A stretch of DNA of 64,000 nucleotides from Hyphomicrobium sp. (GTDB taxonomy: Bacteria > Pseudomonadota > Alphaproteobacteria > Rhizobiales > Hyphomicrobiaceae): assembly GCA_013141015.1 (NCBI GenBank), contig JABFRT010000007.1:72992-136991 (forward strand), given 5' to 3'. Positions 52,709-63,088 of the stretch are shown here, piece by piece. The stretch's first letter is position 1. Each line of letters starts with the position of its first letter. The notes beneath the pieces are model-generated. The model worked only from the letters and a program-made list of their open reading frames with translations, made no database searches and had not been told where the DNA came from. Position numbers and translations under genes: made by a program.

Positions 52709-54070
52709 ATGACCTTCGACCGCCGATCCATCCTCGCTGCAAGCCTTGGGCTTGGTGCCGCAACGGCTGCGGCCCATGCCGGGCAAATCAAAGCGCCGCG
52801 TGAGGCAGCGGCGGCGGTGACACCTGCAAATGCCCCCACTTTGCAGCCGGACGCCGCCCACGATCAAACAGCGATCCTGCAAGCGGCAATCGATGCCGCG
52901 GCGGCCAAAGACGTGCCACTGGTTCTGCCGCCCGGCACCTTCCGCGTCAGCGATTTGCGGTTGCGCGCCGGCACACGTTTGCTTGGCGCGTCGCGCACAA
53001 CCGTTCTGCAATTTGCAGGCGGCGACGCGTTCGTAACCGCAGATAAGGCCGACGGACTTGTGCTGCAGGGCCTCGTCTTCGACGGCGCCTTCCAAACCTT
53101 CAACGATGCGCGCGGCGAAGGCTTGCTGACGATCGCCAACGCCAAAGGCCTCGCAATCGACGATATCGAAATCAGAAACAGTGCGCGCGGCGGCCTGTCG
53201 CTGATCGCATGCGCGGGACGCGTCTCGAACATCACAATTTCAGACATGCTGGATTTTGGCATCAAGAGCCTGGATGCCTCGGGCCTCGACATCACCGGCA
53301 ACACCGTCACCGGCTGCGCCAACAACGGCATTCTGGTTTGGCGGACTGAGAAAGGCGAGGACGGCACCACCGTTACCGGCAACCGGATTTCAAAAATCCG
53401 CAACGCGTCGGGCGGCACCGGCGAATACGGCAACGCCATCAATGTCTATAAGGCAGCCAGCGTTCTGGTGGCGCAGAACCGGATTTCCGATTGCGCCTAT
53501 ACCGCCATTCGCGGCAACGCGGCGTCCAACATCCAGATCTTGTCGAACAGCTGCGAGCGCTTGGGCGAAGTCGCGATCTATTCGGAGTTCGGATTTGAAG
53601 GCGCGCTGATCGCCAACAATACAATCGAATTTGCGGCAACCGGAATTTCCGTGACCAACTTCAACGAGGGCGGACGCCTTGCCGTGATCCAGGGCAACCT
53701 GATCCGCAACCTGTTTCGCCGCGAGCACGAAAAGGAAGACAAGCGCGGCGAGGGCATCGGCGTTGAAGCCGACGCTGTTGTGTCCGGCAACACCATCGAA
53801 GGCGCGCCAACGGTTGGCATTCAAATCGGCTGGGGTTCGTTCATGCGCGACGTCGCTGTGACCGGCAACGTTGTCCGCCGCTCGAAGGTCGGCATCTCAG
53901 TCACCTCGGCGCCGGACGCGGGTGCCTGCCTGATCGCCAATAACCTGATTTCAAAAACCGATGACGGCGCAATCCGCCGCATGACGCTCGGCGTCACCTC
54001 AGGCCCAGACCTCGCCCGTGAACCGTCAATCAGCGGCCGCATGACGGTCACCGGCAACGTCGCTGTTTAA
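52709..54070 (+). CDS. Tat-exported parallel beta-helix repeat protein (TIGR03808-like)
   Basis: A 453-aa product from ATG 52709 (GGGAG 8 bases upstream). Twin-arginine signal DRRSILAASLGLGAATAAAHA, then ALQAAIDAAAAKDVPLVLPPG-type start of a pectate-lyase-like helix, and many right-handed beta-helix rungs with N-rich turns (ITGNTVTGCANNGILVW, VAQNRISDCAYTAIRGNAAS, IANNTIEFAATGISVTNF). It fits the alphaproteobacterial twin-Arg repeat family of unknown function; polysaccharide binding or cleavage is plausible. Confidence 0.9.
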   Translation: MTFDRRSILAASLGLGAATAAAHAGQIKAPREAAAAVTPANAPTLQPDAAHDQTAILQAAIDAAAAKDVPLVLPPGTFRVSDLRLRAGTRLLGASRTTVLQFAGGDAFVTADKADGLVLQGLVFDGAFQTFNDARGEGLLTIANAKGLAIDDIEIRNSARGGLSLIACAGRVSNITISDMLDFGIKSLDASGLDITGNTVTGCANNGILVWRTEKGEDGTTVTGNRISKIRNASGGTGEYGNAINVYKAASVLVAQNRISDCAYTAIRGNAASNIQILSNSCERLGEVAIYSEFGFEGALIANNTIEFAATGISVTNFNEGGRLAVIQGNLIRNLFRREHEKEDKRGEGIGVEADAVVSGNTIEGAPTVGIQIGWGSFMRDVAVTGNVVRRSKVGISVTSAPDAGACLIANNLISKTDDGAIRRMTLGVTSGPDLAREPSISGRMTVTGNVAV

Positions 54071-54371
54071 AATTTTTGGATTTTTGAGGGGATGACGGTC
54101 CCGGCCAGACCGGGGGGATGGGGGAAGTCTGGCCGGGAACCGCTGATCTGGAGCACGGGGGGCGTATCTCCAGCATGGGTAGGACCATACAGCCGAAAAG
54201 ATGAACTGATGCTGAACGGCCACTGAAAAGCATTTAGACTCGTAAATTTTCTATTTTACCTAACTTTTTCAATGCGTTTTGCGTGCGGATAAGTTCGCCG
54301 ACGGGCCGGGATGAGCGCAGAATCACACTAGGGTTGCTGATCATAGTTGTCGTTGATCAGGAATTTCGCCG
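54071..54371. other. Intergenic region with hairpin and AT-rich stretch
   Basis: A stem ggtcccggccagac / gtctggccgggaacc lies at about 54097-54141, shortly after the beta-helix stop, but lacks a T-tract. About 54240-54280 is AT-rich for this genome (aaattttctattttaccta) and may hold the recQ promoter. Confidence 0.5.
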
Positions 54372-56591
54372 ATGCCGGCCAGCGCCGCGTCTCTCGCCCT
54401 GTCTGTTGCGCTTGGATCTGATGAGCCCGCCCCCCACCGGTTGATGGCGGACGCGCATGCCAAGCTCGAAGACGTGTTCGGGTACAAAAGTTTCCGCCTG
54501 CATCAATCGAAGATCATCGAAACGCTGGTCTCGGGCCGCGATTGCCTGGCACTGATGCCAACCGGCGGCGGCAAGTCGCTGTGCTATCAAATTCCAGCCC
54601 TGGTCCGTTCCGGCACCGGCATCGTTGTGTCGCCGCTGATCGCGTTGATGCAGGATCAGGTCGATGCACTGCTCGATGTTGGCGTCAAAGCGGCGTTCCT
54701 CAATTCAACGCTTGATCGCAACAAGCAGGATTCGATTGAACGCGAATTCGCAGGCGGCGCGCTGGACCTTTTATACGTCGCACCCGAGCGGCTGGTGCAG
54801 GAACGCACGCTGGCGCTGCTTGCCCGGCATGAGGTCGCGCTATTTGCCATCGATGAAGCCCATTGCGTGTCGCAGTGGGGCCATGACTTCAGGCCAGAGT
54901 ATCGCCAGCTCAAGATCTTGGCTGAACGCTTTCCCAATGTGCCGCGCATCGCACTGACCGCGACCGCGGACGAACGCACCCGCCAGGAAATCGTCACCGA
55001 ACTCTCGCTCGAAGATGCCGATTGCTATATCGCGTCATTCGACCGGCCCAATATCCGCTACACAATTTCCGAAACCGGATCGATGAGCGGACGCGAGCGG
55101 CTGTGGCAATTCCTCGAAGCCGAGCATCCAAGCGATGCCGGCATCGTCTATTGCCTGTCGCGCAAATCAGTTGAGGAGACGGCTGCCTGGTTGAACGCCA
55201 AGGGACGCCGGGCACTGGCCTATCACGCAGGCCTCGACGCCAACATCCGCGCGGCCGCCCAAACCAAGTTCTTGAGCGATGACGGGCTGATCATCGTCGC
55301 CACCGTTGCTTTCGGCATGGGCATAGACAAGCCGGACGTGCGGTTTGTGGCGCATCTCAATCTGCCAAAATCGATTGAAGCCTATTATCAGGAGACCGGC
55401 CGCGCAGGCCGCGATGGCGAACCGGCGGACGCGTGGATGGCGTACGGCCTGCAAGACGTCGTGCAATTGCGCCAATGGATTGCGCAGGGCGAAGGCGCTG
55501 ACGCGTTCAAGCAGGTGCAGCGCCAGAAACTCGACGCGCTGATCGGCTTGGCCGAGATGCCCGGATGCCGCCGTCAAGCCCTTCTCGCCTACTTCGGCGA
55601 ACGGCTGCGCGAGCCATGTGGCAACTGTGATAACTGCTTGAACCCGCCTCTCACAGAAGACGGCACTGTGCTCGCGCAAAAGGCTTTGTCCGCCGTCTAC
55701 CGCACCGGCCAGCGCTACGGCGTCACCTATTTAAGCGATGTTTTGACCGGCAAACCCGAAGAACGCGTGATCCGCAACAGTCACGACAAGCTCAGTGTGT
55801 TTGGCGTCGGCAAGGATGTGCCGGCTGCCGCCTGGAAGGGCCTGTTCCGCCAACTTGTCGCCGCTGGATATTTGAGCGGCGATGACGACGGCCACGGCAC
55901 GCTTGTTTTGACAGATCGCGCGCGGCCGCTGCTGCGCGGTGAAGACAAATTTCTGATGCGCGTGACGCGCGCCGCACCGGCAAAGGGCAAGCGTGACGCC
56001 AAAGCCCGAGACGGCAAGACGGCGCTCAAAGTCACAGGCGAAGCCGAAACGCTGTATCAGGCACTGAAAGCGCTGCGTCTGAAACTGGCGGCCGCGGCGA
56101 AACTTCCGCCTTACGTCATCGCGCAAGACCGCACACTTATAGAACTTGCTGAAAAGCGCCCTGAAACCGAAGACGCACTGCACGACATAACGGGCCTCGG
56201 CACCAGCAAGATTGCGCGCTACGGCAAGGCACTGCTGCAAACCATCAGCCAGTTCAAAGCTCATCCGCTGTTGAAGAACCGGCTGTCGGCAACCGTCAAT
56301 CAGACGCTTGCCGCCCATTTGCGCGGGCTTGATCCGGACGCCATTGCAAAAGATCGCGGCATCGAAGTCTCAACCGTCTACGGGCATTTTGCCGACGCCA
56401 TTGAAGCCGGTCTACTCGACGTCAAGGATGCTTTGAAGCTGGATGCAGCCGGGATCGACGAGATCGAAAGCGCATTCGAGCGCTGCCACACAATCGACAC
56501 CGGCAAGCTTGGCGCCGCCCACGCAGCGCTTGAAGGCCGCTACGACTACGGCATTCTCAAATGTATGTTGATGGCCGCCGCCAATAGATAA
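54372..56591 (+). CDS. recQ: ATP-dependent DNA helicase RecQ
   Basis: A 3'-5' helicase of RecF-pathway recombination. The 739-aa product has [17 protein letters not shown] (motif 0), [12 protein letters not shown] (I, 64-75), [18 protein letters not shown] (II, 160-177), ALTATAD (III), GRAGRDG (VI), the zinc-binding [24 protein letters not shown], a winged helix, an HRDC domain and an extra helix-turn-helix-like C-terminal part ([19 protein letters not shown]). Start ATG 54372; ATG 54444 ([18 protein letters not shown]) is closer to the usual RecQ N-terminus. Confidence 0.96.
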   Translation: MPASAASLALSVALGSDEPAPHRLMADAHAKLEDVFGYKSFRLHQSKIIETLVSGRDCLALMPTGGGKSLCYQIPALVRSGTGIVVSPLIALMQDQVDALLDVGVKAAFLNSTLDRNKQDSIEREFAGGALDLLYVAPERLVQERTLALLARHEVALFAIDEAHCVSQWGHDFRPEYRQLKILAERFPNVPRIALTATADERTRQEIVTELSLEDADCYIASFDRPNIRYTISETGSMSGRERLWQFLEAEHPSDAGIVYCLSRKSVEETAAWLNAKGRRALAYHAGLDANIRAAAQTKFLSDDGLIIVATVAFGMGIDKPDVRFVAHLNLPKSIEAYYQETGRAGRDGEPADAWMAYGLQDVVQLRQWIAQGEGADAFKQVQRQKLDALIGLAEMPGCRRQALLAYFGERLREPCGNCDNCLNPPLTEDGTVLAQKALSAVYRTGQRYGVTYLSDVLTGKPEERVIRNSHDKLSVFGVGKDVPAAAWKGLFRQLVAAGYLSGDDDGHGTLVLTDRARPLLRGEDKFLMRVTRAAPAKGKRDAKARDGKTALKVTGEAETLYQALKALRLKLAAAAKLPPYVIAQDRTLIELAEKRPETEDALHDITGLGTSKIARYGKALLQTISQFKAHPLLKNRLSATVNQTLAAHLRGLDPDAIAKDRGIEVSTVYGHFADAIEAGLLDVKDALKLDAAGIDEIESAFERCHTIDTGKLGAAHAALEGRYDYGILKCMLMAAANR

Positions 56592-56713
56592 CGAGAAGTT
56601 GGGGCGCACCGTTGCGTCAACCGCTCTTCGGCATCCCGGCAATATATGCCGGAATGGCACCTGCGCTGTTCGTCATGGCCAGCGCAAACCGCTGATTGAT
56701 GAACCCGGCGTGC

Positions 56714-57061
56714 CTACCGCCGCGACGGATGGCCTTCTGACATCCAAGGCGCTAGTTCATTGACGGAAATAACGCCCTTGGCCGTGTTCTCGGTTTTCTG
56801 CGTGACGAACATCACACCGACGCGGCCACCGTTTTGATGGCGCGCTTCGCAGTCTTCCTCGCGCTTGGTGCCTTCCCAGATCAACTTGAATTGAAACGGC
56901 AGCCAGACTTCGGTGCCAAAATCCAAGAGCGCGCCACCTTCTGAAATATCGCGGATCACGCAGCGCATCGGCGGGCGCCCGGCCACGCGGACGATGGCGT
57001 GATCCTGCGTTGGGCGGCGGCCAAAGGCGCGCTTGTCCGCAGGGTTTCTTGAAATAGCCAT
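56714..57061 (-). CDS. PilZ-domain protein
   Basis: A 115-aa cytoplasmic protein. DKRAFGRRPTQDHAIVRVAG with RCVIRDISEGGALLDF gives the N-terminal Arg pair and DxSxxG motif for cyclic di-GMP. It is the second stand-alone PilZ gene of the window; the two share no close similarity outside the motif. Upstream of it, transcribed in the same direction, are hisG and hisZ on the other side of a 100-bp gap. Confidence 0.82.
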   Translation of the reverse strand: MAISRNPADKRAFGRRPTQDHAIVRVAGRPPMRCVIRDISEGGALLDFGTEVWLPFQFKLIWEGTKREEDCEARHQNGGRVGVMFVTQKTENTAKGVISVNELAPWMSEGHPSRR

Positions 57062-57159
57062 TTCACAATCTCCGGACTGCTAACGGCTGGGCAATATCCA
57101 GCCAGCATCATTAGTCCGCAGAGTGCCGCATGCTGGTTAACAGGGTTTTACCGCGCGCG

Positions 57160-57855
57160 TCACGATTGCATGCGTGACAGAATTTCTGCGCGCACAGCGT
57201 CAAGCCGCGGGGTCCACGCCGCAACATTGGAGGCCAGCAAATTCGCTTCAGATTTGAGAATAATGCCGTCGTCCAGAATTTTGAGGCCGTTGGCACGCAG
57301 CGTCTCACCCGTCGTTGTGATATCGACGATCAATTCCGCAGTGCCCGATGAGCATGTGCCCTCTGTCGCGCCTAAACTCTCGACGATGCGATAATCGCCG
57401 AAGCCTTTGCAGGCAAAAAACCGCCGGGTGATATTCATATATTTGGTGGCGACGCGCGGGTATCGGCCATGCACGCGGCGGAACGGCAGACTTGCAGCTT
57501 CCAGATCGGCAACGGTTGCTACGTCGATCCACCAGGCAGGCACCGCGACGACCACATCAGCAAAGCCAAAGCCGAGCTTCTTCAAGAACTGCAACCGCTG
57601 ATCAGCGTCCGACATCGACTCGCGCACCAGGTCTTCACCGGTAATGCCCATGTGCACGCTGCCGCTTTTCAACGCGGCGGCGATTTCCGACGACGACACA
57701 TACGCAACATCGACCTGCGGCAGGCCGGCAATCTCACCGCGATAGCCGCGCGCGTGGCCGACCTTGCTGACGACCAGGCCTTTGGCTGCGAACATCTCTG
57801 TGGTCTGTTCCATCAAGCGGCCCTTGGATGGAATGGCGAGTGTGAGGCGAGTCAT
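57160..57855 (-). CDS. hisG: ATP phosphoribosyltransferase, short form HisG(S)
   Basis: First enzyme of histidine synthesis: PRPP + ATP to phosphoribosyl-ATP. The 231-aa length marks the short form lacking the regulatory C-domain, needing His[42 protein letters not shown] and the PRPP motif near [21 protein letters not shown] are visible. Its ATG overlaps the hisZ stop (ATGA), so subunits are made together. Confidence 0.96.
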   Translation of the reverse strand: MTRLTLAIPSKGRLMEQTTEMFAAKGLVVSKVGHARGYRGEIAGLPQVDVAYVSSSEIAAALKSGSVHMGITGEDLVRESMSDADQRLQFLKKLGFGFADVVVAVPAWWIDVATVADLEAASLPFRRVHGRYPRVATKYMNITRRFFACKGFGDYRIVESLGATEGTCSSGTAELIVDITTTGETLRANGLKILDDGIILKSEANLLASNVAAWTPRLDAVRAEILSRMQS

Positions 57856-59030
57856 GAGCGGCCTCCATCGAGTGCTGCGAGTAAGCGTTCGGTGTGGATG
57901 GCGCCGCCGACAGCGGGCACATCGGCGTTCGCACCTGCGGCACGCATCAGGCCGTCATAACGCCCGCCGCCGGCAACCGGGCTTTGCGCGCCAAGCGCGG
58001 GGGCGAGAACCTCAAACACCAGCCCGGTGTAATATTCGAGACTGCGACCGAACTCGGCTGAGAAACTGACGCGGTCGAGCGGCACACCAGCGTTGGCCAA
58101 CAGCGCCAAGCGGCGGTCATAGGCATCCAGCGCCGCGCCGGTGCCGCCTTTGGTGCCGGCGAGCAGACGGCCGATTTCCACGCCCGCCGTTTTTGCTGGA
58201 CCACGCACCGCGACATAGGATTCAATCAGCGCCGCAGACTTTGCGTCCAGCGGCGTCGCCAACATATCGGCTGCAACCTCGATCAGATGCTCGGCCATTT
58301 CTTCAAGCGTGCGCGTACCGATGATCTCGATTTTATTGCGTTCAAGATATGCCTGCACGGCCAATGCGCTGGCTGCAATGTCGTGCGGCTTTAAGCCGGC
58401 AATGAGATCAGCCGGCAGCGCTTTGGCAGCCGCACCCGGCGCGGTCGTTAAGCGCTTGAGTTCAGCGCGGAACGCATCCGGGCGCCAGAAGGCGTCACTT
58501 AAGCGCTTCTGCCAGCGCTTTGGAATTTGCACCGCATTGAGCACGGCGCGGAACAGACCGAGATCGCCGGTTTGCAGCGTCCAATCTTGCAATCCGGCAG
58601 CACTCAGCGCCTTCACGATCAGCGCGATGGTTTCGGCCTCGGCACGCTCGGCTTCCTTGTCGCCGAAGCGTTCGATACCGGCTTGGCGGAACTCGCGCGG
58701 GTGGGCGGCGTCGGCGCCTTGCGGCTGAAAGCGGAACGCCGGGCCGTTGTAGCAATACTTAGCCGGTGTCGCGGGGTCGCTCTGCCGGGCGATGTGCAGG
58801 CGGCAAGCGGGCACGGTCAGATCCGGTCGCAAGCACAGCTCGGCGCCATCGGGATCGGTGAACACATAGGTGCGGGCGCGCAGGCTTTCGCCGATGCAAT
58901 CGAGAAACACACCGGCCGGTTGGATGACGGCAGGCGCGACCGATTCATGCCCGGCCTTGGTGAAGACCGACATCACGACTTGGGCCTGCGCCTCTAGGCG
59001 GGCAAACTGTTGCGCGGATTCAGCGGCCAT
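57852..59030 (-). CDS. hisZ: ATP phosphoribosyltransferase regulatory subunit HisZ
   Basis: A class II aminoacyl-tRNA synthetase-fold protein lacking tRNA-charging function, forming the hetero-octameric HisGS-HisZ enzyme. The 392-aa product has [43 protein letters not shown] and [14 protein letters not shown], the HisS-like motifs 2 and 3. It lies 240 bp downstream of hisS. Confidence 0.94.
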   Translation of the reverse strand: MAAESAQQFARLEAQAQVVMSVFTKAGHESVAPAVIQPAGVFLDCIGESLRARTYVFTDPDGAELCLRPDLTVPACRLHIARQSDPATPAKYCYNGPAFRFQPQGADAAHPREFRQAGIERFGDKEAERAEAETIALIVKALSAAGLQDWTLQTGDLGLFRAVLNAVQIPKRWQKRLSDAFWRPDAFRAELKRLTTAPGAAAKALPADLIAGLKPHDIAASALAVQAYLERNKIEIIGTRTLEEMAEHLIEVAADMLATPLDAKSAALIESYVAVRGPAKTAGVEIGRLLAGTKGGTGAALDAYDRRLALLANAGVPLDRVSFSAEFGRSLEYYTGLVFEVLAPALGAQSPVAGGGRYDGLMRAAGANADVPAVGGAIHTERLLAALDGGRS

Positions 59031-59061
59031 ATTGGGTCTCGATGATCTGGTTCGGACCTGT

Positions 59062-59217
59062 TCCCCTCCCCAGCGGGGAGGGGTTAGGGGTGGGGAGAAA
59101 ATGCGAGCGTGATGTGCGCGCCATTAGAAGGTTTGTCTTGGCATATACGACAAAAATTTCATTCGTATCCGCTCTTTGCTTCACCCCACCCCTAACCCCT
59201 CCCCTGAGGGGAGGGGG
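59062..59217. repeat. Large inverted repeat between hisS and hisZ
   Basis: Left element cccctccccagcggggagggg-ttaggggtgggg and right element ccccacccctaacccctcccct-gaggggaggggg are inverted copies, 80 bp apart, each containing its own small palindrome. The centre holds AT-rich DNA. Confidence 0.8.
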
Positions 59218-59272
59218 ATTTGAGCGGTGCGTGATGCAATGACGGTGACTTTGCTGCGAGGTCATCACGGCG

Positions 59273-60772
59273 CTAACTCGCTTGACCGGAATGCAGCTCA
59301 ACGATTTTGCGGACTTCGGCGACCAGATCGGCTTCGGCAACCGTCACCTGCCCGGCGCGCGCTTCTTTCCATTCCTTGTTGTCTTTGATCGAGGCTGCGG
59401 CCTGCGCGCCAACGATCAAGTCTTTCAGCGTCACGGTTTTCGCGTCGCGTTCATTGGACCCTTGAATGACGACGCACGGGCAGTTGCGCTTGTTGGCGTA
59501 TTTCATCTGCGCATTCATGCCGGACGTGCCGAGATACATCTCAGTGCGGATACCAGCATCACGCAGCTGCTTGACCATTTTCTGGTACGACGCGATCTCG
59601 GCTTTATCCATGACCAGCACGACCACGGGGCCGAGCGCCGCTTTCGGTTTAGCGCCGATGTGGGCGAGCGCTGCCTGCAATCGTGAGACGCCAATCGAGA
59701 ATCCGGTGGCTGGAACTTTCTGGCCGGTGAAGCGGGAGACGAGATCATCGTAACGCCCGCCGCCGCCGACCGAACCGAAGCGCACAGTCTGGCCGTCGTC
59801 GCCTTTGACCTCGAACGTCAACTCGGCTTCGAACACCGGCCCGGTGTAGTATTCAAGACCGCGTACGACGGACGTATCAATGCGGATGCGATCATTGCCG
59901 TATCCAGCCGCGTCAAACAGGCTGGCAATGCCGTCAAGCTCGTCAAGGCCCTGACGGCTGATTTCGGTGTCTGCAAACAATTTGCGCAGGTGCGCAACGG
60001 TCGAAGTGCCAGAATTTGCATAGCCGACATTGAACAGGCTTAGGATCTTACCAATCTGCGCGGCATCGAGTCCGGCGCCAGCAGTATAGTCGCCACTCTC
60101 ATCCTTGCGGCCTTTGCCGAGCAACAGGGAGACGCCCTCTTCACCGAACTTGTCGAACTTATCAATGGCGCGCAGCACGATCAGGCGGCGCGCCGCGTTT
60201 TCATCACCGCTGAGGCCGACTGACTCCATCAAGCCATCCAACACCTTGCGATTATTGACCTTGATCACGTAATCGCCGCGCTTGATGCCGAGCGCTTCGA
60301 GCGTATCTGCGGCCAGCATGCAAATCTCGGCGTCGGCCGCGACGCTGTCGGTGCCGACCGTATCGGCGTCGAACTGCATGAACTGGCGGAAGCGGCCCGG
60401 GCCCGGCTTCTCGTTGCGGTAGACGGGTCCATAGGCATAGCGCCGGTAGGGCTTTGGCAGACGATCGAAATTCTGCGCCACGTACCGCGCCAGCGGCGCC
60501 GTTAAATCGTAGCGGAGAGACATCCACTGCTCATCCTCGTCCTGGAACGAGAACACGCCGGCGTTCGGCCGGTCCTGATCGGGCAGGAACTTGCCGAGCG
60601 CGTCAGTGTATTCGAGCGCCGGCGTTTCAAGCGCTTCAAATCCGTAGCGCTCATAGACGCCGCGGATCGTTTGCAGCATCTGCGCGAGGCCTGCGAGTTC
60701 CGCCGTCTCGATGTCGCGAAAACCTTTGGCGATGCGCGCCTCTGGCAACGCGTCCTTCTTTTTCTGTGTCAT
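59273..60772 (-). CDS. hisS: Histidyl-tRNA synthetase
   Basis: Charges tRNA-His. The 499-aa product from ATG 60772 ([20 protein letters not shown]) has [60 protein letters not shown] (motif 2) and [13 protein letters not shown] with GFSIGVSRL (motif 3), and the HisS anticodon-binding domain. The frame is open to 60904, but the extra N-terminus is not conserved. It precedes hisZ-hisG, a common grouping. Confidence 0.95.
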   Translation of the reverse strand: MTQKKKDALPEARIAKGFRDIETAELAGLAQMLQTIRGVYERYGFEALETPALEYTDALGKFLPDQDRPNAGVFSFQDEDEQWMSLRYDLTAPLARYVAQNFDRLPKPYRRYAYGPVYRNEKPGPGRFRQFMQFDADTVGTDSVAADAEICMLAADTLEALGIKRGDYVIKVNNRKVLDGLMESVGLSGDENAARRLIVLRAIDKFDKFGEEGVSLLLGKGRKDESGDYTAGAGLDAAQIGKILSLFNVGYANSGTSTVAHLRKLFADTEISRQGLDELDGIASLFDAAGYGNDRIRIDTSVVRGLEYYTGPVFEAELTFEVKGDDGQTVRFGSVGGGGRYDDLVSRFTGQKVPATGFSIGVSRLQAALAHIGAKPKAALGPVVVLVMDKAEIASYQKMVKQLRDAGIRTEMYLGTSGMNAQMKYANKRNCPCVVIQGSNERDAKTVTLKDLIVGAQAAASIKDNKEWKEARAGQVTVAEADLVAEVRKIVELHSGQAS

Positions 60773-60869
60773 GACTTTTTGAGAGTTGCAGCTAACGCTT
60801 AAAGGTGCGCGCGCCTGGAATGAATAAGCCCGCCTTATAGCGGAAGCGCTGCCCGTGCGAAAGCGGCCT

Positions 60870-62081
60870 TCAGCCGCCGCCAAGCCGCGCCAACCCCCGG
60901 GCAAATGCGCGTAACCGCTGGTTTTTGCGGGCCCGGCCTTTGACGCGGTGGAAGGTCGCGCGGGGCACAGCCGCCAGATCGCGGGCGACGATCAGGTCGA
61001 ATAGTGGAACTTCCAAAGCGCCGAACGAGGCTGTGAGTGCCGCTTCGCCCCGCCCCAGGTCAAAATCGCGGATGCCGCGATCAACGAAGTAGCGCAACAT
61101 CTCGATCAGGATCAGCCGGGCCGGACCAATGTCGTTCCATGTCTCTCCCGCATCACCGACCCGCAGCACGGTGAAGCGGCCTTCGTGCAGAATGCCAAAC
61201 AACGTGGCGATGGCTTCACCACCGACTTCCAACTGGAACAGATAGCCAAACTCGACGTCGCTGCCGTCCATAGCAACGCGTTCATAGAACTGGCGGAAGG
61301 CGGGCTCGGTGCTGTTCGATTTGCGCTCCCGCACCGGTTGGCGGGCGGCCTGCTGTTCTTCAAGAACCGAATAGGCGCGCGCAATATCTTCAGGCGTTGT
61401 CGCGCGGAAAAACCGCGATTGGCCTTCCTTGGCCAGAAGTTTCAGCGCGTGGACGAAATCGGTGCTGAAGCCTTCGCCACGGCTCTCGATAAATTCGTTG
61501 ACGGAGGCTGCAATGTGCAACACGTGGCCAGGGTTGCGCGCGGGCGCGATGCCGGCACGCGACAGAAGCGGATTGGGCCGGCCCGCGATTTCCGCCGGCA
61601 TGTTTTCGAGCCGGATCAGATCGACATCGCGAAGTGCTTGGCGGACCGCGCGCCACGCCCGGCGCATCGAGCGGCTTTTGCTGAGAAGTGCAGGGCCGAG
61701 GATCGGCGCTCCATAGTCCGACACGCCAAGGTCCGCAAACCGCGCGACCCGCAGAGACCGCTTCTTCTTGATGACCAGCGGCAGGATCATCGCGACTTCG
61801 CCGGAGTTGCGTTCGGTTACGACAACCAAGCGCGGCATGGCACGCTGCGCGGGCGCAAGCTCCTCATAGAGAACCGTCAGCCAATTGAGCGATTGAAATC
61901 CGGTTGAGGTCAGCGCGCCATTAGACGTCATTCCGCCCTGTACGGCCTCCAGCGCGTCGAGCGCTTCATCCGCGCCGTCGAACACTTCGACCAGAAAGCG
62001 CGGGCCACGCCACCACGAGGCGCGCCGCTTTGGGGATGCGTCGGGAAGCATTGTCTCATGCGAGAAGGTTGCGGTGGTCAT
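60870..62081 (-). CDS. CelD/GNAT-type acetyltransferase (Acetyltransf_6)
   Basis: A 403-aa product from ATG 62081 ([11 protein letters not shown]). [85 protein letters not shown] and [32 protein letters not shown] match the CelD-like double-GNAT family of polysaccharide or aminoacyl transfer enzymes. Substrate unknown. The downstream end is 97 bp before hisS. Confidence 0.85.
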   Translation of the reverse strand: MTTATFSHETMLPDASPKRRASWWRGPRFLVEVFDGADEALDALEAVQGGMTSNGALTSTGFQSLNWLTVLYEELAPAQRAMPRLVVVTERNSGEVAMILPLVIKKKRSLRVARFADLGVSDYGAPILGPALLSKSRSMRRAWRAVRQALRDVDLIRLENMPAEIAGRPNPLLSRAGIAPARNPGHVLHIAASVNEFIESRGEGFSTDFVHALKLLAKEGQSRFFRATTPEDIARAYSVLEEQQAARQPVRERKSNSTEPAFRQFYERVAMDGSDVEFGYLFQLEVGGEAIATLFGILHEGRFTVLRVGDAGETWNDIGPARLILIEMLRYFVDRGIRDFDLGRGEAALTASFGALEVPLFDLIVARDLAAVPRATFHRVKGRARKNQRLRAFARGLARLGGG

Positions 62082-62317
62082 AGCCGGCACGCAACCGCTG
62101 CCGTGCGGACCATCAGCCCACACCGCGCGACCCATGCTGCAGCGCTCAACGCGCCAATGCTTTCCGGCATAACCATACGCAATACTCAAACCTAACGCCG
62201 TCAGCGGATGCTTGGGCCTCGCCATCCACCATTGGACTTCAAGTATCGCGCATACGGACGAGACGTCAATCCTGCAGCTTATAGACAATGTATTGCCAAA
62301 TGTGCACGCCTCAGGTG

Positions 62318-63088
62318 CTAACCGGGCCCGGCAATCACAGCCGCAGCTGCAACCAGAAACGTGGTTTCAAACACCTGTTCAATGGCGCCAAGCACGTCGC
62401 CCGTGTATCCGCCAATCAGGCGTTGTGCCTGATAGGCCAGCAGCAAAGCAGCCAAAATGGCAGCAAACAGAGATATCAAAAACGTCACAGGGTTCAGCAA
62501 AAGCGCACCGGGCAACAGGCCAAAGACCAGGGCAACGCCAAGTTCTGTGGCGGTGACGCCGGTTGCGAGCGGCTTAACCTTTGCGGCGTCTGCGTCTCCC
62601 GCATACGTCATGACGCGGATTGCGATCACCGTCGCCAGCCGCGCGCTGGCGTGGGCCGCAATCAATGACAGAGCCATTTGAATGGGCCCGATCGACAGCA
62701 ACGCCGCCGCTTTGATGGCGAGCATGCTGATCAGCGCAACCGCGCCATAGGTGCCGATGCGGCTGTCCTTCATGATCTCCAAGCGGCGCTCGCGCGTCAG
62801 CCCGCCGCCCAAACCGTCTGCGGTATCCGCCAGCCCATCTTCATGGAACGCGCCGGTAACCGCGATGGCGGCAAGCAAACCAAACAGCATCGGCAACGGC
62901 TGCGGCAACACGGCGCTGGAGCCGATCATAACAGCGGCGGCGATGGCGCCAACCAAGGCGCCAACGAGCGGAAAATATTTGGCCGCCCGATCAAGCCAGG
63001 CCGGATCGAAGCCGTCGAACGAACCAACCGGAATGCGGGTCAGGAATTGCAGCGCGACTAGAAACAGCCGCCATTCGCGTTCAATCAT
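62318..63088 (-). CDS. cobS: Adenosylcobinamide-GDP ribazoletransferase CobS
   Basis: Joins adenosylcobinamide-GDP to alpha-ribazole in cobalamin synthesis at the inner membrane. The 256-aa product from ATG 63088 has LVALQFLTRIPV, AAKYFPLVGALVG, TGAFHEDGLADTADGLGGG (metal-binding Asp-rich motif), MKDSRIGTYGAVAL and several TM helices. The ATG overlaps the cobT stop (ATGA). Confidence 0.96.
   Translation of the reverse strand: MIEREWRLFLVALQFLTRIPVGSFDGFDPAWLDRAAKYFPLVGALVGAIAAAVMIGSSAVLPQPLPMLFGLLAAIAVTGAFHEDGLADTADGLGGGLTRERRLEIMKDSRIGTYGAVALISMLAIKAAALLSIGPIQMALSLIAAHASARLATVIAIRVMTYAGDADAAKVKPLATGVTATELGVALVFGLLPGALLLNPVTFLISLFAAILAALLLAYQAQRLIGGYTGDVLGAIEQVFETTFLVAAAAVIAGPG

Noticed and set aside
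52709-54070. Idea that the beta-helix protein is a phage tailspike
   Set aside because: It has a Tat signal and no phage neighbours; the alphaproteobacterial twin-Arg repeat family fits better.
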